Below are positions 18,284 to 25,912 of a DNA stretch of 64,000 bases, piece after piece (the stretch's first letter is position 1; each line of letters opens with the position of its first letter). Source of the DNA: Collinsella tanakaei (GTDB lineage Bacteria; Actinomycetota; Coriobacteriia; Coriobacteriales; Coriobacteriaceae). The notes under the pieces are model-generated. The model ran no database searches and had not been told where the DNA came from. It saw only the letters and a program-made list of their open reading frames with translations. Where the stretch lies: the NCBI RefSeq assembly GCF_021531055.1, contig NZ_JADYTL010000004.1, positions 166,017-230,016 on the forward strand, read 5' to 3'. Both the position numbers and the translations under genes were made by a program.

Positions 18284-19558
18284 ATGTTGGATTCCGGTTC
18301 GACCGCGTTCATGATGGTGAGCGCCATGCTCGTCCTGTTCATGACGCCGGGCCTCGCGTTTTTCTACGGTGGTCTGTCGCGGCGCAAGAACGTGGTCAAC
18401 ACCATGCTTATGAGCTTCGCCGTGATCGGCATCGTCGGCATTACGTGGGTGATTGCGGGATGGTCGATCGCCTATGGTGGCGACGGCTCCAATCCCGTGA
18501 TCGGCGGACTCGATCAACTCGGCCTGTCGGGCACGGTGGCGGACATGCTCGCCGAGGCGGCGTCCACCGATGAAATCGCGTACCCTGCCGTGGTGGATAT
18601 CGTGTTCCAGATGGCCTTCGCTCTCATCACCTGTGCGATCGTCACGGGATCCGTCGCGGGGCGCATGCGTTTCGGCGCGTTGGCCGCCTTCATCGCCGCT
18701 TGGTCGCTCGTGGTCTATGCGCCGCTCGCGCATATGGTATGGGGCGGCGACGGATCGCTGATCGGCGGTATCATCGGCGCGCTCGACTTCGCCGGCGGCG
18801 ACGTGGTGCACATCAGCTCCGGACTCACCGGTCTTGTCTTGTGTATCGCACTCGGTGCGCGCAAGGGGTTTGGAATCAAGGCGTATCGTCCGCATAACGT
18901 TCCGTTCGTCGCGCTCGGTGCAGGACTGCTGTGGCTTGGCTGGTTCGGCTTCAACGGCGGCTCGGCGTTCGCCGCGGACGGCATCGCCGCCCTTGCGATT
19001 TTGAACACCGTCGTATCGAGTTCGGCGGGGCTTGCGTCCTGGATGATCGTGGAGCGCATCGCCACGGGCAAACCGACCCTCGTGGGAGCATGCACCGGTC
19101 TTGTGGCAGGCCTCGTCGTGGTGACGCCCTCGGCGGGTTTTGTCGAGCCATGGGCCGCCGTCGTCATGGGTCTTGTCGTCTCGCCCGCCTGTTATCTGGC
19201 GATTTCGCACCTGAAGGGCCGGTTTGGATACGATGACGCGCTCGATGCGTTTGGCTGCCATGGCATCGGCGGTATCTTGGGCGGCATTCTCACGGGCGTC
19301 TTCTGCGTGCCCGAGCTTTCGTGGACCGAATACGGCGGGTTGCTTTATACGGGCGATGCTTCGTTGCTGGTGAGCCAGCTGCTCGGTATCCTCGTGACCG
19401 CTGTACTGGTCCTTGCGGCGGATGCGGTGCTTGTCGTCATCGTCCGAGCGATGTTCGGCGGACGGCTTCGCGTCACGGACGCCGAGGAGGCGCTCGGTTT
19501 GGACGTCGCCGCTCACGGAGAGAGCGCGTACCCCGCCTACACCGGTCTGGACATCTGA
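18284..19558 (+). CDS. amtB: Ammonium transporter (Amt family)
   Basis: 424 aa with eleven predicted helices; ribosome site TTAGGAGG. Amt proteins form trimers that conduct ammonium into the cell. The family block ALDFAGGDVVHISSG contains the structural Asp and the first pore His, and FGCHGIGGILGGILTGVF the second pore His. The N-terminal LVLFMTPGLAFFYGGLSRRKNVVNTM is the classic signature. It is followed after 48 nt by the PII gene glnK, the usual pairing in which GlnK plugs the channel when nitrogen is sufficient. Expression under nitrogen limitation is expected but not shown by the sequence. Confidence 0.96.
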   Translation: MLDSGSTAFMMVSAMLVLFMTPGLAFFYGGLSRRKNVVNTMLMSFAVIGIVGITWVIAGWSIAYGGDGSNPVIGGLDQLGLSGTVADMLAEAASTDEIAYPAVVDIVFQMAFALITCAIVTGSVAGRMRFGALAAFIAAWSLVVYAPLAHMVWGGDGSLIGGIIGALDFAGGDVVHISSGLTGLVLCIALGARKGFGIKAYRPHNVPFVALGAGLLWLGWFGFNGGSAFAADGIAALAILNTVVSSSAGLASWMIVERIATGKPTLVGACTGLVAGLVVVTPSAGFVEPWAAVVMGLVVSPACYLAISHLKGRFGYDDALDAFGCHGIGGILGGILTGVFCVPELSWTEYGGLLYTGDASLLVSQLLGILVTAVLVLAADAVLVVIVRAMFGGRLRVTDAEEALGLDVAAHGESAYPAYTGLDI

Positions 19559-19606
19559 TGTCCGGTTCGATCTATCGAGTGGTGTAGTTGAACAGGAGGG
19601 ATTTCA

Positions 19607-19945
19607 ATGAAACAGGTTACCGCTATCGTGCGACCGGAGGTGCTTGAGCCCCTGAAGGACGCGCTCACCGAGGCCGGCGTATCCGGTATGACGATCTTCG
19701 AGGTGCAGGGTTGCGGCCACCAGCACGGATGGAAGGAATACGTGCGCGGCTCCGAGGTACTGCTCACGATGGTGCCCAAGGTCGAGGTGATGCTCGTGGT
19801 GGATGATGACGAGGTCGATCCGCTCATCGACTGCATCTGCACGGTCGCGCGCACCGGAGAGGTGGGCGACGGCAAGATCTTCATCACTCCCGTCGACAGC
19901 GTGGTGCGCATCCGTACCGGCGAGCGCGGTCGCGCGGCGCTGTAA
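19607..19945 (+). CDS. glnK: PII signal protein (GlnK-like) without Tyr51
   Basis: 112 aa, standard PII length, ribosome site AGGAGGG. PII trimers bind ATP/ADP and 2-oxoglutarate and control AmtB and nitrogen enzymes. The B-loop (ARTGEVGDGKIF) and the RIRTGE C-terminal block are intact. The T-loop reads GCGHQHGWKEYVRGSEV, so position 51, uridylylated in enterobacteria and adenylylated in other actinobacteria, is Val. Gln39 of the 2-oxoglutarate site is present. Control by covalent modification at Tyr51 is therefore not possible, and signalling is probably by ligand binding alone. It forms an operon with amtB and is followed by a terminator. Confidence 0.93.
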   Translation: MKQVTAIVRPEVLEPLKDALTEAGVSGMTIFEVQGCGHQHGWKEYVRGSEVLLTMVPKVEVMLVVDDDEVDPLIDCICTVARTGEVGDGKIFITPVDSVVRIRTGERGRAAL

Positions 19946-20013
19946 GCGGATCGTTGCCGCATGGGCCAGCGTTTCCCGCGGGAAATAAGGCCAGACGATA
20001 TTTCACGCCTTAC

Positions 20014-20048
20014 AGCCTCCGGGTTCCTCTGGACCCGGGGGCTTTTTC
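20014..20048 (+). terminator. Intrinsic terminator of amtB-glnK
   Basis: AGCCTCCGGGT (20014-20024) pairs with ACCCGGGGGCT (20033-20043) with one mismatch; a T5 run follows. Confidence 0.8.
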
Positions 20049-20058
20049 CGTGCGGCGC

Positions 20059-20076
20059 GTGAAATCACGTCAGACG
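20059..20076 (+). repeat. GTGAAATC/CGTCAGACG repeat
   Basis: GTGAAATCACGTCAGACG just after the glnK terminator. Related copies are at 18028, 24970-25037 (inverted pair) and 28621-28653. Confidence 0.6.
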
Positions 20077-20233
20077 CGGTTCCACACGCAGGACGGGGGC
20101 GGGCGATTTGTTCAGCTATGAAGGTTTGGACAGCGGTCGTCGGGATGTCGGACGCGGCGCGCAGCGCTGTTCGCGCGTTTCTTTTTGCCGGGCTGAGGGG
20201 CGAGTGCGTTTGTCGGATGTTCGCGCTCTCCCG

Positions 20234-21451
20234 CTACACGAGCTTTTGCCCGGCGTAGATGGACCGATTCCCATTGACGAGATAGCCTGCGGCGCACACG
20301 ACGAAAAACGCCGGCAGGTTGGCGAATCCGAACACCTCGCCACCGATGAGGATGGGGGCGAGCAGCGTGTTGGTGGCGCTGCCGAACACCGCGGCATACC
20401 CCAGTGCGGCGACGAGCTCGACCGGCAAGCCGAGCACCCCGGCGAGCACGACGCCCAGGCTCGCGCCGATGGAAAACAGGGGCGTCACCTCGCCGCCCTG
20501 GAATCCGGCGGCGAGCGTCACCACGGTGAGGGCGAACTTGCAGGCCCAGTCCCAGACGAAGATGCCGGCGCCACCGTCGCCAGCAAGGGCGGCGGAGATG
20601 AGGCTGGTGCCCAGGCCCGCGTAGCGCCCTTGCCACAGGGCAAGCAGGACGATCGAGAGCATGACGCCGATGATGGCGATGCGGACAAGCGGGTTCTCGA
20701 TACGTGAAGCCTGGCGCTTGGCGGCGGCAAGGCACCAGGCGAACGCGCCGCCCACCAGCCCGAAGATGACGCCGGCGACAGCGAGCTGCGCCAGTGAAGT
20801 GGGCGTGATGGCGAGCACGTCGGCAATCGGCACCTCGAACTTCTCGAGTCCGAGGGCGCCCGAGGTCATACTCGCGGCGAACGATGCGGTGAGCGAGCAG
20901 GCGAGCGCGCGGTATTCGAGCCTCCCGGCGACAAGCACTTCGAGCGCGAAGACGCAGGCGGCAAGCGGCGTGCGGAATAGTCCGGCGAATCCCGCCGCCA
21001 TGCCGCAGACCAAAAACGCGTTGCCCGCGTCGCGGATGGACAGCTTGCGGCCGACCCAATGCGACAACGTCGCGCCGATCTGCACCGCCACGCCCTCGCG
21101 TCCCGCACTGCCGCCGAACAGGTGGGTGAGCCAGGTGCCGCCCATGATGAGGGGGACAAGGCGCAAGGGGATCTCAGGCTCCGCGCCATGGCCGACGTCG
21201 AACACAAGGCCCATGCCGCGTCCCGTGTTCTTGCCAAATCGTCGGTACGCCCATGCGATAACGATGCCCGCCAGTGCCAAAAAGGGGATGAGCTGCCACG
21301 GATGCGTATCGCGGAAATCGGTGATGGCGAGCAGCACACGGCCGAACAGCGCGCAGATGGCGCCCACGGCGATACCGATGGGGATACCGCAGATAGCCAG
21401 CACTGCGATGGCTTGATATTCGGATGCGGCACGGGTGGTGCGTTCGTTCAC
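20234..21451 (-). CDS. CLC-family exporter, probably CLC-F fluoride/proton antiporter
   Basis: 405 aa from the GTG at 21451, preceded by GGAGG; the frame is open a few codons further to a TTG inside that site. The selectivity motif is GRGMGLVF with Met80 where chloride CLCs have the Ser of GSGIP. The gating Glu is Glu119 in GSAGREGVAVQ, GREGV rather than GREGP. A GGEVTPLFSIGA block (Glu321) follows. Met at the selectivity position and GREGV/T are features I recall for the fluoride-exporting CLC-F clade. The riboswitch directly upstream matches the fluoride class, which strongly supports the role: removal of toxic fluoride. It is monocistronic. Confidence 0.85.
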   Translation of the reverse strand: MNERTTRAASEYQAIAVLAICGIPIGIAVGAICALFGRVLLAITDFRDTHPWQLIPFLALAGIVIAWAYRRFGKNTGRGMGLVFDVGHGAEPEIPLRLVPLIMGGTWLTHLFGGSAGREGVAVQIGATLSHWVGRKLSIRDAGNAFLVCGMAAGFAGLFRTPLAACVFALEVLVAGRLEYRALACSLTASFAASMTSGALGLEKFEVPIADVLAITPTSLAQLAVAGVIFGLVGGAFAWCLAAAKRQASRIENPLVRIAIIGVMLSIVLLALWQGRYAGLGTSLISAALAGDGGAGIFVWDWACKFALTVVTLAAGFQGGEVTPLFSIGASLGVVLAGVLGLPVELVAALGYAAVFGSATNTLLAPILIGGEVFGFANLPAFFVVCAAGYLVNGNRSIYAGQKLV

Positions 21452-21461
21452 GGTGACCTCC

Positions 21462-21585
21462 AAAAAAAGAGACTCCTACCCCAGGTCCGGCGGCTGCCGG
21501 GGGTAGAAGTCATCAGCCTAAGGGCGGTTTAGGTGCTCGGGCGCCTGTTTTGGCGCCGGCCCAACGGAGAACATCATTCCGCGGG
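21462..21585 (-). promoter_or_regulatory. Fluoride riboswitch (crcB motif) with overlapping terminator
   Basis: On the minus strand, the first stem is CGGA(AUGAUGUUC)UCCG (21581-21565), followed by an optional GGCGCC/GGCGCC hairpin, then AAACCGCC and the conserved 3' block CUGAUGACUUCUACC (about 21517-21502). Loop GAUGU can pair with ACUUC for the pseudoknot (4 of 5). The 3' part GACTTCTACCCC (21511-21500) also forms a 12-bp stem (one G-U) with GGGGTAGGAGTC (21482-21471), followed by seven T (21468-21462). Aptamer and terminator are therefore mutually exclusive, an ON switch for the exporter gene. Confidence 0.85.
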
Positions 21586-21661
21586 TCCATGATAGCAGAT
21601 GGGCAGTTGGGGCACGGTGCCATGTTCGTTTCGCTTGCATAGGACCGAGCGTCCCGCACCT

Positions 21662-21709
21662 GACAAGTTTGTACCTGGCACCTTCTTGTCGGGCACCGTC
21701 TTGTCGCAA
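21662..21709 (-). repeat. GACAAG-GGTGCCAGG-CTTGTC repeat, inverted, one and a half units
   Basis: GACAAGTTTGTACCTGGCAC...CTTGTC at 21662-21690 is the reverse complement of the repeats at 17938 and 42711, and is followed by a partial second unit CACCGTCTTGTCGCAA. It lies between the fluoride and TPP riboswitches. Confidence 0.7.
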
Positions 21710-21751
21710 ACCCGTCCGGCGCGGGACGCACCTTGGTATTACTTGCTCACG

Positions 21752-21856
21752 ACATACGGGGAGCTGGAGGAGTCCGGCTGAGAGGAAGCCCGCGGGCCCG
21801 CGCTCGCACCGCTTCGACCCTGAACCTGATCCGGGTAATGCCGGCGTAGGGACGCG
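21752..21856 (+). promoter_or_regulatory. TPP riboswitch (THI box)
   Basis: The conserved THI-box blocks occur in order: CGGGGAGCTGG (21757-21767), GGCTGAGAGGAAG (21777-21789), GACCCTGAACCTGATC (21816-21831) and CGGGTAATGCCGGCGTAGGGA (about 21832-21852). It precedes a thiamine-precursor transport operon. A terminator hairpin (21873-21899) lies between it and the first gene, so thiamine pyrophosphate should switch transcription off. Confidence 0.95.
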
Positions 21857-21872
21857 CGCATGCGCCAGATCG

Positions 21873-21899
21873 AGCCCCTACGATGACGAGGGGCTTTTT
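21873..21899 (+). terminator. Regulated terminator of the TPP riboswitch
   Basis: AGCCCC (21873-21878) and GGGGCT (21890-21895) with TTTTT; it ends 22 nt before the first gene start. Confidence 0.75.
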
Positions 21900-21921
21900 C
21901 GTGCCCCGGAAGGGATGTGCC

Positions 21922-22230
21922 ATGGAGGCAAGCGTAGCGATCCAGGTGCTGCCGCAGAACACCGCGAGCGACGAGGAGACCTGCCGCATCGTGGACGAGG
22001 TCATCGCCTATATCCGATCCAAGTTCCCCGACGCGTACGTGGGGCCGTTCGAGACCGCCATCGAGGGCGACTACGACCTGTGCATGGAGGTGCTCGCCGA
22101 GGTGAACCGCATCGTGATCCGCGCGGGTGCGGACAAGGTCGCCACCTACGCCAAGATCTTCTACGCGCCCGAGCGCGGCCTTATGACCACCGAGCAGAAG
22201 GTCGGCAAGTACCATGAGCACGAGGCGTAG
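21922..22230 (+). CDS. Thiamine-binding-type protein (MTH1187/YkoF-like, DUF77)
   Basis: 102 aa from the ATG at 21922, with GGAAGG 8 nt upstream. It opens VAIQVLPQNTASDEETCRIVDEVIAYI, continues YVGPFETAIEGDYDLCMEVL and ends YAKIFYAPERGLMTTEQKVG, which is the YqgV/MTH1187 pattern. Small proteins of this fold bind thiamine or related molecules. It is the first gene after the TPP riboswitch and overlaps the permease gene by 17 nt. A soluble binding or storage role for thiamine precursors is inferred from family and context. Confidence 0.8.
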   Translation: MEASVAIQVLPQNTASDEETCRIVDEVIAYIRSKFPDAYVGPFETAIEGDYDLCMEVLAEVNRIVIRAGADKVATYAKIFYAPERGLMTTEQKVGKYHEHEA

Positions 22231-22993
22231 CGAGACCTCCGCGCCTGCGCTGCAGAAGCTCGCCGCCCCGGTGACGGTCGTGGCGCTCGTGGCGATTTGG
22301 CAGCTCGTGTGCTCCGTGGGGATCGTCCCCTCGTTTCTGCTGCCGAGCCCGGTGGCGGTCGTCCAAGCGCTCATCGGCGACTGGCAGCTGCTCGCCGGCC
22401 ACGCCGCGACCTCGCTCGCCGAGGCCGCCCTCGGCCTTGCCGCGGGTATCGCGCTCGGCTTTGCCGCCGCGGTCGCCATGGACCGCTTCGAGCTCGTCTA
22501 CCGCGCGTTCTACCCGCTTGTGGTGCTCACGCAGACCATCCCGACGGTCGCCATCGCGCCGCTGCTCGTCCTGTGGTTCGGCTACGGCATGCTGCCCAAG
22601 GTCGTGCTCATCGTCGTGGCGACGTTCTTTCCCATCACGGTCGGCCTGCTTGACGGCTTCCGCTCCGTCGACCCGGACGTGATCGACCTCATGCGCTCCA
22701 TGGGAGCGAGCCGCACGCAGGTCATGCGCCATGCCAAGCTGCCGGCGTCGCTCGGGCACTTCTTCTCGGGCCTCAAGATTTCGGCTGCCTACGCCATCGT
22801 GGGCGCCGTGATCGCCGAGTGGCTGGGCGGCTTCTCGGGCCTGGGCGTCTACATGACGCGCGTGTGCAGCGCCTACGCCTTCGACAAGATGTTCGCCGTG
22901 ATCATCCTCATCTCGGCGCTGTCGCTCGTGCTCATGTGGGCCGTGGGCGCGCTGCGGCGCCGCCTGATGCCGTGGGAGCGCAGCGGCGACTGA
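22214..22993 (+). CDS. thiX: ABC permease for thiamine pyrimidine precursor (ThiX-like)
   Basis: 259 aa, six predicted helices, of the nitrate/sulfonate/bicarbonate-type permease family (SsuC/TauC/ThiX). The EAA-loop is MRSMGASRTQVMRHAKLPASLGHFF and AEWLGGFSGLGVYMTR is the usual C-terminal block. It starts inside the preceding gene, with GAAGG 12 nt before the ATG. With the binding protein and ATPase downstream and a TPP riboswitch upstream it should import formylaminopyrimidine or another HMP precursor, as described for ThiXYZ of bacilli. Substrate identity is inference. Confidence 0.88.
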   Translation: MSTRRSETSAPALQKLAAPVTVVALVAIWQLVCSVGIVPSFLLPSPVAVVQALIGDWQLLAGHAATSLAEAALGLAAGIALGFAAAVAMDRFELVYRAFYPLVVLTQTIPTVAIAPLLVLWFGYGMLPKVVLIVVATFFPITVGLLDGFRSVDPDVIDLMRSMGASRTQVMRHAKLPASLGHFFSGLKISAAYAIVGAVIAEWLGGFSGLGVYMTRVCSAYAFDKMFAVIILISALSLVLMWAVGALRRRLMPWERSGD

Positions 22994-23008
22994 CCCGACG
23001 ACTTCATG

Positions 23009-23039
23009 TGGGAAAAAAGGGACAGTCCCTATTTTCCCA
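23009..23039. repeat. TGGGAAAA...TTTTCCCA palindrome, copy 1
   Basis: TGGGAAAA (23009-23016) and TTTTCCCA (23032-23039) enclose the inner palindrome AGGGACAGTCCCT. It lies between the thiX and thiY genes. Same family as 24140-24170 and 30971-31032. Confidence 0.75.
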
Positions 23040-23057
23040 TCACGTAAGGAGAACGAT

Positions 23058-24137
23058 ATGCATCGCATCCAGACCATCGACCAGATCATCGCCCGCCGCG
23101 CCGTCTCGCGCCGCGGATTCGTCCGCGCCGGCCTTGCGGGTGCCGCCGCTCTCGGCGCCGCCGCGCTCGCCGGTTGCTCGGGCGGGCAGCCGTCCGGTTC
23201 CGCGGGCGGCGCCGGCGCATCGGCTTCGGGCTCGGGCCTGAAGAAGATCACCTTCGCCCTCGACTGGACGCCCAACACCAACCACACCGGCGTGTACGTG
23301 GCCGCCGCGAACGGCTACTACAAGGACGCCGGCCTCGAGGCCGAGATCGTGCAGGCGCCCGAGAACGGCGCGGACGCGCTCGTCGCCACGGGTGACGCGC
23401 AGTTCGGCGTGAGCTTCCAGGACACCATGGCGAGTTACGTCTCGGGTGACAGCGTGCTGCCCGTGAGCGCCGTTGCCTCCATCATCCAGCACAACACCTC
23501 GGGCATCATCAGCCGTGCCGAGAAGGGCATCACGCATCCCGCCGCGATGATGGACCATACCTACGCCACGTGGGAGGGTCCCATCGAGCAGGGCGTCATC
23601 CGTCGCTGCGTCGAGGCGGACGGCGGCGACTTTTCCCGCGTGCAGATGATCCCCTCAACCGTGACCGATGAGGTGACGGCGCTGCAGACCGACCAGGTCG
23701 ATACCATCTGGATCTACTGGGCGTGGGCGGGCGTGAAGTGCGAGCTCGCGGGTCTCGACACCAATTACTTCGCGTTTGCCGACATCGACCCGGTCTTTGA
23801 CTTCTACACCCCGGTCGTCATCGCCAACAACGACCTGATCGCCGACGATCCCGATACCGTGCAGGCGTTTGTGGACGCGACCCGTCGCGGCTACGAGGAC
23901 TGCATCGCCGACCCGGATGCCGCCGCCAAGGCACTGCTCGATGCCGCGCCCGAGCTCGACGGCGAGCTTGTGCGCGCGAGCCAGGAGTACCTCGCCGATC
24001 AGTACCAGGCCGATGCCGCGCAATGGGGTGTCATCGATCAGGACCGTTGGGACGCGTTCTTCGCGTGGGTGAGCGAGCAGGGCTTCGCGCCGACCATCGA
24101 GGCGGGCGCGGGCCTCGACACCCAGTTCATCCGGTAA
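23058..24137 (+). CDS. thiY: NMT1/THI5-like substrate-binding lipoprotein (ThiY-like)
   Basis: 359 aa. The N-terminus has a twin-arginine motif (SRRGFVRAG) and lipobox LAGC near residue 41, so it is probably Tat-exported and lipid-anchored. The mature part opens KKITFALDWTPNTNHTGVYVAAANGYYKDAGLEAEIVQ, the hallmark of NMT1/THI5 pyrimidine-binding proteins; WTPNTNHTG is the key block. EGPIEQGVIRRCVEADGGDF and IYWAWAG follow. It delivers a pyrimidine precursor of thiamine to ThiX/ThiZ. The ribosome site AAGGAGAACG lies just downstream of a short palindromic repeat. Confidence 0.9.
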   Translation: MHRIQTIDQIIARRAVSRRGFVRAGLAGAAALGAAALAGCSGGQPSGSAGGAGASASGSGLKKITFALDWTPNTNHTGVYVAAANGYYKDAGLEAEIVQAPENGADALVATGDAQFGVSFQDTMASYVSGDSVLPVSAVASIIQHNTSGIISRAEKGITHPAAMMDHTYATWEGPIEQGVIRRCVEADGGDFSRVQMIPSTVTDEVTALQTDQVDTIWIYWAWAGVKCELAGLDTNYFAFADIDPVFDFYTPVVIANNDLIADDPDTVQAFVDATRRGYEDCIADPDAAAKALLDAAPELDGELVRASQEYLADQYQADAAQWGVIDQDRWDAFFAWVSEQGFAPTIEAGAGLDTQFIR

Positions 24138-24139
24138 CG

Positions 24140-24170
24140 TGGGAAAAAGGGGACAGGCACTTTTTTCGCA
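24140..24170 (+). repeat. GGGAAAAAGGGGACAGGCAC repeat, partial copy 2
   Basis: One arm of the palindrome seen in full at 30971-31032, followed by TTTTTTCGCA. It lies between the thiY and thiZ genes. Confidence 0.7.
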
Positions 24171-24182
24171 GAGGGAGGCAGT

Positions 24183-24935
24183 GTGGCACAGCTTGAGGTA
24201 GAGCGCGTGAGCGTGGCGTTCGACGGGGTTCAGGTGCTCGACGACGTGAGCCTGACGGTGGCGTCGGGGCACATCGCCTGTCTACTGGGGCCGTCCGGCT
24301 GCGGTAAGACGACGCTGTTCCACGTGGTCGCCGGGTTGTCGCTGCCCGACGCGGGGCACGTGGTCCTCGACGGGCGCGAGATCACCGGCGAGCCCGGACA
24401 GCTCGCCTACATGCTGCAAAAGGACCTGCTGCTGCCGGAGAAGACCATCGCGGACAACGTCGCGCTGCCGCTCGTGCTGCGCGGCGTGCCGCGGGAGCAG
24501 GCGCGCCCCCGGGCGCTCGAGCTGTTCGATACCTTCGGCCTTGCCGGCACGGCCGATCGCTGGCCCTCCGAGCTTTCGGGCGGCATGCGCCAGCGCGCCG
24601 CGCTGTTGCGCAGCTACCTGTTCAGCCAGGAGTTCATGCTGCTCGACGAGCCGTTTTCGGCGCTCGACGCCTTTACCAAGGCCGATATGCACGCATGGTT
24701 TCTGGACGTGGCCGAGCGCTTCGGGACCACGGCGCTCGTGGTGACCCACGACGTCGACGAGGCGCTCGAGCTCGCCGACGAGATCTTCGTCATGCGCGGC
24801 GCCCCGCAGGCGGGCGACCCGACGCGGATCGTCGGCACGGAGCGCATCTCGTGCCCGCGCGCCGAGCGCTCCGGATTCTCGCTGACCGAGGAGTTTTTGG
24901 AGCACAAGCGCCGCGTGCTCGCCCTGCTCGGGTAG
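24183..24935 (+). CDS. thiZ: ABC ATPase for thiamine precursor uptake (ThiZ-like)
   Basis: 250 aa from a GTG with GGGAGG 5 nt upstream. Walker A is GPSGCGKTT, the Q-loop MLQKDLLLP, the signature LSGGMRQRAALLRSYLF and Walker B FMLLDEPFSALDAF, followed by the switch His in VVTHDVDEAL. It is of the NrtD/SsuB/TauB/ThiZ type. As last gene of the riboswitch-controlled operon it energises the ThiX permease. After its stop there is no obvious terminator, only the inverted repeat pair at 24970-25037. Confidence 0.9.
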   Translation: MAQLEVERVSVAFDGVQVLDDVSLTVASGHIACLLGPSGCGKTTLFHVVAGLSLPDAGHVVLDGREITGEPGQLAYMLQKDLLLPEKTIADNVALPLVLRGVPREQARPRALELFDTFGLAGTADRWPSELSGGMRQRAALLRSYLFSQEFMLLDEPFSALDAFTKADMHAWFLDVAERFGTTALVVTHDVDEALELADEIFVMRGAPQAGDPTRIVGTERISCPRAERSGFSLTEEFLEHKRRVLALLG

Positions 24936-24969
24936 GGGGCGCCCCGGCGTCGTGTCGGCGGTGACGGTA

Positions 24970-25037
24970 CGTCTGACGTATTTTCACATGGGGCTTGCCG
25001 CCGAGGCAGGTCCAAGCATGTGAATTTACGTCAGACG
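24970..25037. repeat. Inverted pair of CGTCAGACG/TTCAC repeats (hairpin)
   Basis: CGTCTGACGTATTTTCACATG (24970-24990) pairs with 25017-25037 at 19 of 21 positions. Both arms belong to the GTGAAATC/CGTCAGACG family. The hairpin lies between thiZ and the feo operon and may act as a terminator. The rest of 24936-25236 holds the feo control region. Confidence 0.65.
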
Positions 25038-25121
25038 CTGTTCACAAAATGCCACCGCGGCGGTCACAAATGTACACCGCGGGTAACTTTTTTGAACGAG
25101 CTGCCCGATTCCCCTTCACAA

Positions 25122-25173
25122 AGAGTTAGCCGTGTGTTAGTTTACCTATCGAAACATAGACATGGCTAACTCT
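25122..25173 (+). promoter_or_regulatory. Putative iron-responsive control region of feoAAB
   Basis: AGAGTTAGC (25122-25130) is inverted as GCTAACTCT (25165-25173), and GTGTTAG lies at 25134-25140. AGAGTTAGC recurs at 25789-25797 before feoB, and GTGTTAG (as CTAACAC) before feoB (25803-25809) and before the Cys-rich gene (28374-28380). The shared motifs suggest one regulator for the three units, plausibly of the DtxR/IdeR or Fur type; the match to the DtxR consensus is incomplete. Confidence 0.5.
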
Positions 25174-25236
25174 GCAACGTGCACGCGCTATCCATGCCCA
25201 TGTGAGGACCGAGCGATGAGAGGAGGCGAGTGGAAC

Positions 25237-25476
25237 ATGACGTCTTCGGTAACGATGCCCGCTATGCCGCTGTCCCTGCGGCGCGCCGGCGAGACCGCCA
25301 CGGTGACCAAGATCCGTGGCGATGCCAGCATGAAGCATCACCTGGCGAACATCGGGTTCGTCGAGGGTTCGGAGGTCCATGTGGTCTCCGCGAGCGGCTC
25401 GAACATCATCGTGATGGTCAAGGGCGCCCGCTTCGGCCTGGATGCCAAGGTGGCGCAACGTATCATGACGGCGTGA
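25237..25476 (+). CDS. feoA: FeoA-domain protein 1
   Basis: 79 aa from the ATG at 25237, with AGGAGG 10 nt upstream; the longer frame from 25162 would start inside the control region. SH3-like FeoA domain: PLSLRRAGETATVTKIRGDASMKHHLANIGFVEGSEVHVVS, ending VKGARFGLDAKVAQRIMT. FeoA proteins are small cytosolic partners of the ferrous iron transporter FeoB. First of two tandem feoA genes before feoB. Confidence 0.9.
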   Translation: MTSSVTMPAMPLSLRRAGETATVTKIRGDASMKHHLANIGFVEGSEVHVVSASGSNIIVMVKGARFGLDAKVAQRIMTA

Positions 25477-25540
25477 CGGTGCGGCATCCATGCCGCATAG
25501 CGTCGCGATTCGCCGTAAGGATCGAGAAAGGGGGAAGGTC

Positions 25541-25762
25541 ATGAAGACACTGGGAGATGTCGCGGTGGGGGATAGCTCCACCGTCGTCAAGCTGCACGGC
25601 ACCGGTGCGCTGCGTCGGCACCTGATGGACCTCGGGCTCATCAAGGGTACGCAGTTCAAGGTCGTGAAGGTCGCGCCGCTGGGCGATCCCGTCCAGATTT
25701 CCGTGCGCGGCTACGAGCTCTCCATCCGCAAGGAGGAGGCGGCCATCGTCGAGGTACAGTAA
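25541..25762 (+). CDS. feoA: FeoA-domain protein 2
   Basis: 73 aa from the ATG at 25541, with GGGGGAAGG upstream. MKTLGDVAVGDSSTVVKLHGTGALRRHLMDLGLIKGTQFKVVKVAPLGDPVQISVRGYELSIRKEEA is a complete FeoA domain; the LGDPVQI and RGYELSIRK blocks are conserved. It is more canonical than the first copy, which lacks the GDP.Q and SIRK features. The two copies probably play different roles with FeoB; this is inference. It precedes feoB by 150 nt containing a second iron-box-like motif. Confidence 0.92.
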   Translation: MKTLGDVAVGDSSTVVKLHGTGALRRHLMDLGLIKGTQFKVVKVAPLGDPVQISVRGYELSIRKEEAAIVEVQ

Positions 25763-25788
25763 CGCCTCCGACGGCATATCATGCAGGT

Positions 25789-25809
25789 AGAGTTAGCTAT
25801 TTCTAACAC
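25789..25809 (+). promoter_or_regulatory. GTTAG-N6-CTAAC motif upstream of feoB
   Basis: GTTAG (25792-25796), six nt, CTAAC (25803-25807). It shares AGAGTTAGC with the feoA control region and CTAACAC with the upstream of the Cys-rich gene at 28393. Confidence 0.45.
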
Positions 25810-25912
25810 CATGCGGAATGGGTTGAACGGAACACGTCCCCAACCAACCCATCGCGGTAGGGCCGACTCAGCAGCTTACCCAAGTTTCAAAGCCTCAAGG
25901 AAGAAGGAATAC

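Noticed and set aside
20450..21430. Fluoride channel Fluc (CrcB) instead of a CLC at the riboswitch
   Set aside because: The protein is ~400 aa with CLC motifs (GREGV, GGEVTP), not a ~120-aa Fluc.
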